Shown here piece after piece: positions 22,615-32,422 of a stretch of 64,000 bases of DNA. Origin of the DNA: Whalleya microplaca (lineage: Eukaryota; Ascomycota; Sordariomycetes; Xylariales; Xylariaceae); NCBI GenBank assembly GCA_022497155.1, contig MU385729.1:682001-746000 (forward strand). The letters are read 5' to 3'. How positions within the stretch are numbered: position 1 is the first letter of the stretch; each line of letters opens with the position of its first letter. Under the pieces are notes generated by a model. That model saw only the letters and a list, made by a program, of their open reading frames with translations, did not search any database and was not told where the DNA came from. Made by a program: the position numbers and the translations under genes.

Positions 22615-22879
22615 GCAGCATGCAAGCATTGCTTTGGCCGTTATTATTTTTCGTACCGCTTGAGGCATTTATCGCACCTCGTGTAACCAACTCTTGTTGA
22701 GGCTACGGTAGGACTGATGTATCTGTTCTAAGGAATACCTGCTTCTACATCTCACGATTTAATTCCAAAGTAGTACACCCGACAAATACACATCTAGTTC
22801 AAGTCACACTGTTTGGAACTAGTTTTACAACATCGTTAATGCTAATACACTAGGAATGATGAAGGACACCGACTAATTA

Positions 22880-25432
22880 ATGACAAAGAAAGTTGGTTCA
22901 GAGACCCTACAAAGCACTCACGTTGACATGTCAAAAATTCTTTCCCTTTTCCTTCTGTTTAGAAAAAATAAACAGGGAAACATCGATATAACAACAACAG
23001 TGTCCCCATTTGACGTGTCCCATGGCATTCCTCTTCTCCCCCGCGAAGCCACCCCAACTGATGGCACAGAAGGCCTTACAAATTTCAGAGTCCATGGTTT
23101 CCCAGAGAAGCAAACGCTTTCAGGATGGTTTCCAAAGATCAACGATAATGGAAACACCAGTTGGGGCATTCGAATATCCGAGAGAAACCAGTCTCTGCTA
23201 TTATTCATCGCTCTCAATCTGATTGTGCTCACTTTCAATCTCGCACTTGTAATATACACAAATCTAAATTACCCAAGCAGGAATGGGGTTGGACTGATCT
23301 TTGCCGGGGACTGCGACGAAGTGAACAAACTCGACGGGTATTGCCATTTGCTCATCAATATACTAAGCACCGGAATGCTTACTGCTTCTAATCACTGTAC
23401 CCAACTCCTGGCAGCTCCTACACGTGCAGACGTTGATCGGGCACATAGAGACAAAACATGGCTGGACATCGGTGTGCCGAATTTAAGAAACTTCAGATAC
23501 ATAGGGGGATGGAGGCGACTTGTCTGTGTCCTCCTAGTATTTTGTTCATTGCCGATTCATCTTATGTAAGGCATTCATGAGCTTCTACAGGGCTAGACTA
23601 ACAAAGCCTGTTCAAGGTACAATTCTGCTGTATTCCGATCACTTGCGTCCAACGACTATACCATAGTTGTGGTGAAGGATTCCTTTATCACAGGGAAATC
23701 TTGGGATTTATCCACGGCTGAACAGAACAGGATGGGCGACCCGAGTTGGGACGAACAAAGGGTGAACCCCAACCAAGACTACCACACAATTATCTCCGAC
23801 ATACAGCATGCCGTTTTAGAAGACCAGTACGAGAAAATGAATATCTCTACTTGTTTCAGCCTATATGATGACTACTGGGCACCTCAAGGAAATGGTGTGA
23901 TACTCGTTAAGAACGAAAGTGTCCAGACAGACAACGATAGTTTACTGATGTACGTCTCGGTCGTACCAAGATGGGATGATTGGGCAAAAAATATGTGGGC
24001 AGTGTCAAACGGTACACGCCAATTCTCGGCGCTTTCGCCGCCTCAACCTGTAACGGAGTGGTTCCTTGGTCCACCCAGATATGAGGCATCTCGTTGTCTC
24101 GTACAGCCTCCTATCCTGGACAAAGACCGGTGTCGATTTGAGTACTCAACACACGTTATGTACACCGTTTGCATCCTCAACTTTATTATGCTGTTCATTA
24201 TGGTCTATATTTGGATACTGAGAGTATTCAAGCACAGAAGTAAGAACTCTAGGGCCGAAGAGCATATTGAAACATGCAGAATCGCTCCTTTAGACGTCAT
24301 TCTGTCCACACTCGGTGATGCAATAGCATCATTTATGCGGCAGCCTGTTGGGACAACGAAAAATATGTGTCTAGCAACGAAATACGACTTCCTCGGTAGA
24401 CGAACTTGTGCGAACCCATTTATCAAGAAACCACCACAGAGACACGATAACCCTCGACAGTGGAAGAAAGAACCCAAGCGGTGGATGTCAGCTCCAAGCT
24501 TGAGACAGTGGTTATGCTTACTTTTTATGTGAGTACCTCTTTACTGCATGCTCATTGAGTAATCATGTGTTGATAGATATATAGGTATTTTATGTACATC
24601 TTGCTACTCTCTTTACTCTTATACAGAGTCATTGTATCTTTCAAACATCGGTCTATTCCCACAAACCTCTCTAATTTCTGGAACCTTGGATTCGGTGCCC
24701 TAACACCATTGGCGTATCTCGTGGTCGACCTACCCAGGGAGGATCCCGCCGGACTTCTATACACTGTGATTGTAGTGAACTTGCCACAGCTATTTTTCTC
24801 CGCTACCTATACGATTTACAGCGCAGTTCTAAGCACCTTTCTTGTGCAATATGAATTCAGCCTCATGCACTCCAGCTCCAAGAGAAAGCCACTTCGCGTC
24901 TCCGAACCCGTTGGTATCCAGCGATCTAGCTACTTCATAAGCATTCCACTTCGTTACGGCATCCCTCTCATCCTCTCATCTGGCGTTATCCACTGGCTTA
25001 TTTCCCAGAGTTTCTTCCTGGCCCGTGTTACGGCATTGAATACCAATGGCTCTCAAGATTATGACCACTCGTTCTCCACCTTGGGCTTCAGTCCTATTGC
25101 AATCATCATTAGTTCGTCTTGCAAACTCCAACTATGATTTATTTCTTCACGCTGACTTGAAGTTTACAGCGATGTTGGTGCTGTTCGCGCATCTTGTGGT
25201 TCTCATTCTCCTTGGATGTCGAAAGTATGAGGGTATCACAAGAATGGTTTCCACAAATAGCTTGGCTATAAGTGCTGCATGCCATACTCTCACCAAAGAC
25301 CGCGATGATGGTTACCTATTCCCTGTCCAGTGGGGTGTTGTGGAAATCAAAGACGGCATTGGACATTGCACATTCACTTCGGCGTCTAGTTATAGCATTC
25401 GCGAACCGAAGGAAGGGATGACTTATCAATAA
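22880..25432 (+). CDS. DUF6536-family multi-pass membrane protein
   Basis: Four exons, 22880-23565, 23617-24528, 24585-25111 and 25170-25432, give 795 aa. The N-terminal third matches the fungal-specific DUF6536 pattern: a GW-N start region, a first membrane helix (SLLLFIALNLIVLTFNLAL), a Cys-containing loop (AGDCDEVNKLDGYCH), then LLINILSTGMLTASNHCTQL, APTRADVDRAHRDKTWLDIG, RNFRYIGGWRRL and PIHLMYNSAVF restored across intron 1. The central extracellular loop has N-glycosylation sequons. Further helices lie after HVMYTVCILN and through exons 3-4. GDAIASFMRQP is another recurring family motif. The family's function is unknown to me; genes of this kind are numerous and variable in Pezizomycotina. 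Intron 3 uses a less common GTTCGT donor. The second in-frame Met (residue 17) is an alternative start. Confidence 0.85.
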
Positions 25433-25513
25433 TAACATCAGACTATAAGAAATCTAGCCCCCCTCCCTCCAACCGGGGACTGCCATGTATAGTCCACCTT
25501 GTTAATATTGAAC

Positions 25514-25653
25514 AGAGGAACGATTGTAGTGACTTGATTAGTGCAAGGTGAAGCTATGGGAAGGTGGCAGAGCCCCCTAATATATACATGCATAGGCGGC
25601 GGCCATACGTAGGCCCGTACCACCCTCATCCCTATAGGGCGTATCTTAACACA
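25514..25653 (-). repeat. Dispersed ~145-bp repeat, copy in inverse orientation to 48629-48775
   Basis: The reverse complement aligns almost end to end with 48629-48775. Shared blocks are GTGTTAAGATA, CGCCCTATAGGG, TGAGGGTGGTACG, CCTACGTATGGCC, CGCCTAT-CATGTATATAT, GGCTCTGCCACCTTCC and ATAGCTTCACCTTGCACTAA. Differences are point changes and a few small indels. It lies just after the DUF6536 stop. It has no coding capacity, and a MITE or SINE fragment is possible. Confidence 0.7.
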
Positions 25654-26295
25654 GCTGCCGTTTCTTGTAAGCACTAATTCAACATAGATGATTAAGAAGA
25701 CCTGCCCTTTACTTCAAGTGCATGATTTGCGTGTTAGGTAACATCGGATGGTAGTTGTGTGAAAAGCAAGCCATAGCAATCTTTACGAGCCAGCCCAAGT
25801 GCCGAGGTCATGGCAGTAATCAAACTTGGTTAACGTCGTTCGATAGGCTATAGAGAGCCAATTATAGGTAGATGGAATTGACAGTATACCAATCTTTTCT
25901 GATGATGGATAAGTTGAGGGCTAGCCTAGGACTTGGAAATATCTTTTCGTAGCAGACAGACGCTGGACAGCGAGTCACTTAGAAACAGATAACTGTCACA
26001 TAGGCTATATACCTCGTATCTGGAAACTTTCAACATTAGGGTCGATTCTGCTAAGTTGTAGATGCCGGGGCGTATTAACCTTACCAGCTGCGAAAACTAC
26101 GTTGGCTAGGTACTCTTTACATGCCTCATGAGTGCTATCACGACTATCTAGTCCAACACCTCCGGTCTTGGTACCGCTGAGCTTGATGTTTATTTTGTAG
26201 TGACACACCAGTGGATATAGATTCTCGCGTCCACAAGCAGTATATAGACCGTCTCAGCTTTCTTTCCTGCAGGAGTGTGAAGCAACCTTTATGTG

Positions 26296-26626
26296 TACTT
26301 GCTATGGCTAATTCGCCTCGTCACGCCCTAGGGCGTTGCGCTTTAATTAGTAAAAAGCCCATGTAATATAAAAAATTCCGATATACATCCGCTACCACCT
26401 AAAATATTAGTAGATAAATGTAGATTCGTTAGGCGTATATCTTCTTGTTTTAAATATATGACAGTATATAGCAAGAGTACTTCGACTTATATAATAAGTT
26501 ATACTAAAAGTCAAGTCACTTTTATACTCCACTGATATATATCGGAATTTTTATATTACTAGGGTCTTTTACTAGTTAAAGCGCAACGCCCTCTGGGCGT
26601 TGGAGGCGAATTAGCCATAGCAAGTA
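26296..26626. mobile_element. MITE with ~95-bp terminal inverted repeats flanked by TA
   Basis: The left arm, 26296-26392, begins TACTTGCTATGGCTAATTCG and the right arm, 26534-26626, is its reverse complement with few mismatches (shared AGGGCGTTGCGCTTTAA, TAGTAAAA, TAATATAAAAA, TTCCGATATA). The element proper is 26298-26624, with TA on each side, the duplication made by Tc1/mariner transposases. The interior is AT-rich and non-coding. The subterminal CGCCCTAGGGCG is itself palindromic. Confidence 0.75.
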
Positions 26627-27574
26627 TGGGAAACTGCTCTTTATCATTGCTCGATATTCCAATAACCGTGTACCATGTTACACATGAAGGGCATCTTCGG
26701 TCCGACCTCTTCTTGTACGATATGCTCATAAGGCTACACTGCGTTGAAATGCAGGGTTGTTGTGACTAAGATTGACTTAAGGTTCAGCTATTCTATAGTG
26801 GCGGGGGGCCGGATTATATATGCATTGCTTGGCCTTTATGAAATCAACACACTGAATTTATGCTACGTGCGTCAGTCTAAACAATACATCAAACGCTGTA
26901 ATTGACAGTGCTCCTACACATAGAAAGATGTTGGTTGGTAGACCAGGGCTGCATTGGTTGCTGGTGAAATCGCTCGCCTTCGGATATTTTATTTTTGGTT
27001 GTTGTAGGTGAAAGATGCCAATTTCCATGAATGGACCACCCTTGTGCCATGGGGATACAGCAGAATGCACCAGACATTCAGACCTATCACATTAGATTTC
27101 CCTAATAACAATACTGGGAGAAGAAACACCGATTCAACCGGGAAAAGAGACTGTACTGTTCCGTCGCTAATGCTCAACCACTCTGGCCTGTCTGATCATC
27201 TTAGTTATGACGGAATCTAGACTTTTCATGAGACGTGAGAATTGGTACTCCTTGCGTCCAATCACATTGGGTCTACTAGGGCTCTTAAAATTACTTACCA
27301 TGTTGTTTGTTTTACTACCTCCAAAGCCAGAAAGCCTATTGTTCTTCATCAAGGCTTTACCTAAATTGGAAGGATGAAAACACCGCCACCCCCATGTTAG
27401 CTTGCTAACACCCTGGCAGCTGCCTGGTCAGCAGCCCGCTTCATGCGCCTCGTTAGCGGAAAAGGGAAGGTCGTTATGATTGTTCAGGCACGCGATGATT
27501 GCACGCTTGCCAGAGACGTCGGCTAAGGGGAGATAAGCTGCGGTAGTTTATCTACATAGTTACTAAATGGGGAG

Positions 27575-27583
27575 TATATAATA
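27575..27583 (+). promoter_or_regulatory. TATA box of the S28 peptidase gene
   Basis: TATATAATA lies 93 bp before the ATG at 27676, a normal spacing for a fungal TATA element. Confidence 0.45.
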
Positions 27584-27675
27584 TGGAAGTGGGCGACCTC
27601 AACGGTCGAGAGAGGTCTCGCTTGTTCCCTACGTAGGGCCTTGGAACCATTGCCATCACCCGGTCCGCCCACAAG

Positions 27676-29271
27676 ATGAGGTCTCTCACAGCAGTCGTCC
27701 AGCTACTGCTGACAGCTGGTGCCTCAGCTAGTTACATGAGAAATAATGGTGGCATGCATGTTGGTCCAATTGACGAAGTCAATGCCCTTGTATCCGGGAA
27801 TGGCACGGCCGGTTGGGGGACTTTTGAACAGCTGATCGATCATTCTCGCCCTGAGCTCGGCACCTTCGATCAAAGATATTGGTACGCAACACAATACTGG
27901 AAGGGGCCGGGCTCACCAATTATTCTGGTAAACCCTGGCGAGCAGGCTGCAGATGGTTTCAATATATCGTACCCCACGAGCCAGCGTTTGACTGGGCTTA
28001 TGGCAGAGAAGGTCGGTGGTGCAGTCGTCATTCTAGAGCACCGGTACTGGGGTGAATCGTCGCCTTTCGAGAACTTGACTGTTGAGAACCTTCAGTACCT
28101 CACCCTCGAGAACTCGATCAAAGACAACACCTATTTCGCCAGAAATTTCAAAGCGCCGTTCGACCGTGCCGGCAAAAGCAGCGCAAAAGACGCACCTTGG
28201 GTCTTCACGGGCGGATCGTACCCGGGTGCGTTGGCTGGCTGGATTGCAGCCAAGGATCCTGGCACGTTCTGGGCGTACTATGGTACTAGTGGTGTGGTTG
28301 AAGCTATTGGAGACTTCTGGCAATATTTCGTTCCCGTCCAGGAGGCGACGCCTCAGAACTGTAGCTCGGACTTGAGCGCTGCCATCGAATACATCGATAC
28401 GATCCTCTTGCACGGCGCCCCCAACGAAAAGGCTGAGCTGAAGAATAAGTTTAAGCTCGGAGACCTGGAGGACGCTGACTTCGCCGCTGCTCTCGAGAAT
28501 GGCCCGTGGACATGGCAGTCAGGACAATTCTATTCCGCTACAAGCGAGGGGTACACTCCCTACTACCAATTCTGCGACTACATCGAGAATGTTTTCCCCA
28601 ATACCACCAGCGCCGTACCCGGCGCCGAGGGAGTTGGCTTGGTCAGGGCTATAGAAGGTTATGCGAAGTGGTTCAAAGAAGTTTCGTTACCCGGATATTG
28701 TGAGGGTTATGGCTATTTCAGTGGCAAGTACAATACAGAGTGCTACCAGGCATTGAACGCTTCCAACCCGATCTACCACGATCTCTCAGTAGGCAACCCG
28801 GGCAACCGGCAATGGAACTGGATGTTATGCAACGAGCCCTTCGAATACTGGCAAGACGGTGCACCAATCGACCGGCCCACGATCGTCAGCCGCCTTAGCA
28901 ATGTAGAGTATTGGCGCTCTCAATGTCCGCTTTGGTTCCCCGGAACTGAGTACGGTATCGCCAAGGGAAAGTCCGCCGAGGACGTGAACAAATACACCGG
29001 CGGCTGGTCTGATGTCAACGTAACGCGCTTGATGATGACTAACGGCCAGTGGGACCCGTGGCGTGACTCGACTCTCAGTTCCATATTCCGCCCTGGCGGT
29101 CCGAAGGAAAGCACCCCTGAGTTTCCCATCCGAGTCGTAAAGGAGGGAACTCATTGCTCAGATTTGTATGGTCAGAACTGGGCAGTCAATCCCGGTGTCA
29201 AAGCCCTTGCCGACGAGGAGGTAGCTAACATGGCAACGTGGGTGCAGGAGTTCTACGACCAGAAGAAATAG
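27676..29271 (+). CDS. Secreted serine carboxypeptidase/prolyl peptidase, MEROPS family S28
   Basis: One intronless frame of 531 aa. Family S28 (lysosomal Pro-X carboxypeptidase, dipeptidyl peptidase II, fungal AnPEP-like enzymes) cleaves after proline, at acid pH. Residues 1-18 form a signal peptide (MRSLTAVVQLLLTAGASA). The alpha/beta-hydrolase triad is visible: Ser181 in GGSYPGALAGW, Asp460 in NGQWDPWRDST and His493 in GTHCSDLYG. Other family blocks are FDQRYWYATQYW, NPGEQAADG and EHRYWGESSPF. Many N-x-S/T sequons and a full set of cysteines fit a secreted glycoprotein. Length is normal for fungal S28 enzymes. The ATG is followed at once by the signal peptide, so the start is secure. Confidence 0.94.
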   Translation: MRSLTAVVQLLLTAGASASYMRNNGGMHVGPIDEVNALVSGNGTAGWGTFEQLIDHSRPELGTFDQRYWYATQYWKGPGSPIILVNPGEQAADGFNISYPTSQRLTGLMAEKVGGAVVILEHRYWGESSPFENLTVENLQYLTLENSIKDNTYFARNFKAPFDRAGKSSAKDAPWVFTGGSYPGALAGWIAAKDPGTFWAYYGTSGVVEAIGDFWQYFVPVQEATPQNCSSDLSAAIEYIDTILLHGAPNEKAELKNKFKLGDLEDADFAAALENGPWTWQSGQFYSATSEGYTPYYQFCDYIENVFPNTTSAVPGAEGVGLVRAIEGYAKWFKEVSLPGYCEGYGYFSGKYNTECYQALNASNPIYHDLSVGNPGNRQWNWMLCNEPFEYWQDGAPIDRPTIVSRLSNVEYWRSQCPLWFPGTEYGIAKGKSAEDVNKYTGGWSDVNVTRLMMTNGQWDPWRDSTLSSIFRPGGPKESTPEFPIRVVKEGTHCSDLYGQNWAVNPGVKALADEEVANMATWVQEFYDQKK

Positions 29272-30126
29272 GTTATGAGGACATGTATCATAACTGTAAT
29301 CAATAATTGCATTCTGCATACGGTACCGTTTGGGATGAGATGCCTAAACACATTGCAGATATTCGATAGCCCCGTTCCCCTCAAAACGGTAAGCAGGCCC
29401 ACAAGCCCAGTAAACACATCTGCCGCATGCTCGACATTGCATTGCTGGTATGTTTCACGTACTTTGAATCGGTGTAGGTTAGTTAGTATTCGTAGTCTTT
29501 TATTTCCCCGTTCAGTCGGTCTCGGGAGTAAATAACTCCCGCCCCTACCGGAAATCACTCCATTAAGAGTGCTTACTCTCTTTGGACTGCAGACTCGTGT
29601 CGGTGACCTGACTCGGATGGATGAGCTACTGTATCACAAGCCAGCAACACGCTGCATGCAGTGCTATGCTGTAGGCAAGCCGACTAAAATTCTTAGAAGT
29701 GTGTCCGAAAGAGTTTCTCAGATTCGTGGAATCTTAGTTCGTATAGTAGCCATCCACTGAACACGAATATCGCATCTCGTACTAAGGTAATCATCATATA
29801 GATGGAAGAAAAGGGGTGAATACAATTTGCAGTGGAGGTAATGCTTTTGCTAGTCTAGTCATAGGGAGATGCCGAAACGATTTAAGCTTGTAGTCAGTTT
29901 AGGATAAGTGCCGCATGTGATTGAGGCGCTTAGCGTTCAGCCCGAACGCCAAACCATAACGTGCACCAGAGCAATGTGCGCTAGCTTCATCGGTGATAAG
30001 TGAGGCTGAGAGTGAGAGAGGAGTTTGCAGAAAAGATCACGAAAATGTCTCCAATCCTCGCATTTCTGAAGACAGCATTGTATCAGGTAGCTGGAGAGCG
30101 GATTTGTATCCGCATGGATATCAAGG
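29272..30126. other. Intergenic region
   Basis: I see only the presumed 3' UTR of the peptidase and the promoter of the next gene; no further feature is recognisable. Confidence 0.5.
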
Positions 30127-31983
30127 ATGTCCACAACCGACTCAGGCTACTCAGCCACTGATATCATCACGTACATCGGTGTCCCCCTCGCCGTCCTAGG
30201 CGTGCTTCCTATCCTGTACAACACCGTGGCGACGCTCGCCGCGCTGTCCAAGATCAAGCGCATGCTCCGGCACAGCAGGCTGACGGCGCTCACGCGCAGC
30301 GACGTCGTCAACCGCGTCATCGAGGTCGAGCTCCCGCGGTACGCGGTGACGCCGTGGGACCGCTTCGCCCAGCGCGCCGAGTACTGGCAGCTGTCGCGCC
30401 AGCCCAGCATGATCCCGGGAGGGAGTTGGACGACGTTCAACTGGAAGACGAACACGATCGGCATCAAGACCCAGCGCATCGAGTACGCGGACCAGCTTCG
30501 CCAGCCGCAGGTCGAGGTGGCGTTTGCGGAGCTCGTCGCCTATCTGCTCGACTTGGGCGCGGTACCCGATGCGCATGGGTGGAGGCTGCTGCGCTCGACA
30601 GGGTTGTGGACGCCAATGGGGTGCTCGTTGATGAAGTCTCCTGATGGTGTCCATCAGGCCTTGACTATTGCTCGCCTGGATGACTCTGATGGACACCTGT
30701 CTTTAAAGGTAAGTTGGTCATCGGAGTGGACGACTCGGGACGTCTCCTCCTTGCCTCCATATTGGATACGGCTGCCCGCACCCCCAGCGGAACACGCCAG
30801 ATCTAGCGGATCTGCCGCAGCTTCAACAACGCACCAAACCTCTGAAGCAGATGACGCGGAAGGCGGAAAGGAGAAGAGCAGCCTGCGCAAGGAGTCACTC
30901 GACTCGATCCAGAAGCAAGCAGATCACAATGCAACGGCCGCCATAACCTGCCAAATCACCACCTCCGGCCTGGCCCTCGCGATGCCCGAAGAGCAGCACA
31001 TCTTCCCCCCACTCTCCCCCTCCCCCAGCAGCCCGCAAAGCCTATACACAGCACACCTGCGGATCCCCCACAACAACAACAACAACAACAACCAACAGCA
31101 GACGGGCGCGGGCATCTGGTTCGCGAGCGCCGCAACGGCCTACGGCACCGGCGCGCCCACCGTGCTGTGGAACTACGCGATCCCATCACCGATCCTACGG
31201 TTCGCGGCGCGGGACTCCGTGCCCTGCGGCGTGCTGGTGCTGTTCAGGATCGCGGACGAGGCGGAGACGCCCGACTGGGCCACCACCATCCCAGGCAATG
31301 ATCACGACGCGGCCGAGGCCGCGGAGCTGTTCCATCGCCGCAACGCCGAGAGGCATATCGTGCAGCAGGCCGAGGCGCAGATGCCGCTGCCGCAGAGGCA
31401 GATCGCGGCGCAGGCGCGCTTGCAGAGGGAGTCCGCGCAGATGATGCAGGATGGTGAGTTTTTGCCTGCCTACCTACCTACCTATCTACCATACCGGCGG
31501 CGCCGCCGCCGCCGCCCTCACGGATGTATGGTGAAAGCTGATACGTGAATAAAAATAGCCCGTGACCGCCTACGCAAAGACAAAGAACGCCGCGAAGCGC
31601 GCACCTCCGCAGCCCTGCAGAGTCCGAAATGGGACACAGCGCTCGTGGCCTCGCACAGCCTAGCATGGCTGCAATCGCGCGGCCTCATCCCCACCTCCCT
31701 CTCCCTCCGGGACGCCGTCGGCACACTGCTGCACCGGATGATCCTAGACGGGCAGTTCGCGTCCGCCCTCAGCCGGATGCTGGACCTGTGGAAGGCGTGG
31801 GCGGAGAACGGGGGCATGAGGCGGTCGGATTTCGACGCTTTGAAGGACGGGTGCGAGGTGTTCGCGCAGGCGAGCCTGTTGGTTGCGCTGATCAGGGAGG
31901 AGACTACGGGGGCGCTGGAGGGGGCGCTGTCGTTGGATTTGCAGGAGTGTTTGAGGATGTGGAGGGTTGTGCGGTTGGGTTGA
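30127..31983 (+). CDS. Membrane-anchored protein of unknown function
   Basis: Two exons, 30127-31453 and 31559-31983 (105-bp intron), encode 583 aa. Splicing joins MMQD to ARDRLRKDKERREAR, a charged helical stretch. Residues 12-38 form one membrane helix (ITYIGVPLAVLGVLPILYNT). A conserved-looking domain follows (about 45-215) with WDRFAQRAEYWQL and SWTTFNWKTNTIGIKTQRI. The middle is low-complexity, including an (AAC)n stretch that encodes poly-Asn (31073-31092). The C-terminal quarter is helical, with a Leu/Ala-rich segment (TLLHRMILDGQFASALSRML). I do not recognise a named domain. It looks like one of the fungal proteins with an N-terminal anchor and a cytoplasmic body. It is convergent with SEC3, with about 440 bp between stops. 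The intron has a TACC repeat and (CGC)n. Confidence 0.75.
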
Positions 31984-32422
31984 TGTTTGGACTGTCACAT
32001 GTAGATACTCATACACATCACATCATACATAACATCAAAGTCGAATATCACATCACATCACCAACTCAAAAACCACGATCCCCACGCCACCAAAACAAAA
32101 CACCCGGACTCCCGGCTGTGATGGGCACTTGTAAAATTCTCTCATAATGGTCTGTACACGCAAGTGATTCTCGTAATAACTATACACTGAGGAAGCTGCT
32201 GGAGCCGTCTTCGAGCCCTCCATTCCCACCCCCGCCTCCGTTGCCATCCCCTCTTGCCACCACCTGCGGCAAGATGCGGCGGGACCTCACGCTCCTACTA
32301 CCACCTTTATTAACACTGCTGCTTACACTAACCGTACTGGCTTTCCGTCCGAGGGTAGCCGAGACGACGTTTTTCTGCGCCGCGTGCGTCGAGTGTGCCG
32401 TTCCCCAATCGCCCGATCCGAC
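31984..32422. other. Convergent intergenic region
   Basis: This holds the 3' flanks of the unknown membrane protein and SEC3. A run of CACATCA-like units lies at about 32010-32062. Nothing else is visible. Confidence 0.5.

Larger units (their letters stand above)
25654..27675. other. Intergenic region containing a TA-flanked MITE
   Basis: Apart from the MITE at 26296-26626 and a TATA-like box near its right end, no feature is supported. Short open frames at 26858-27352 overlap on both strands and lack motifs. Confidence 0.5.
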
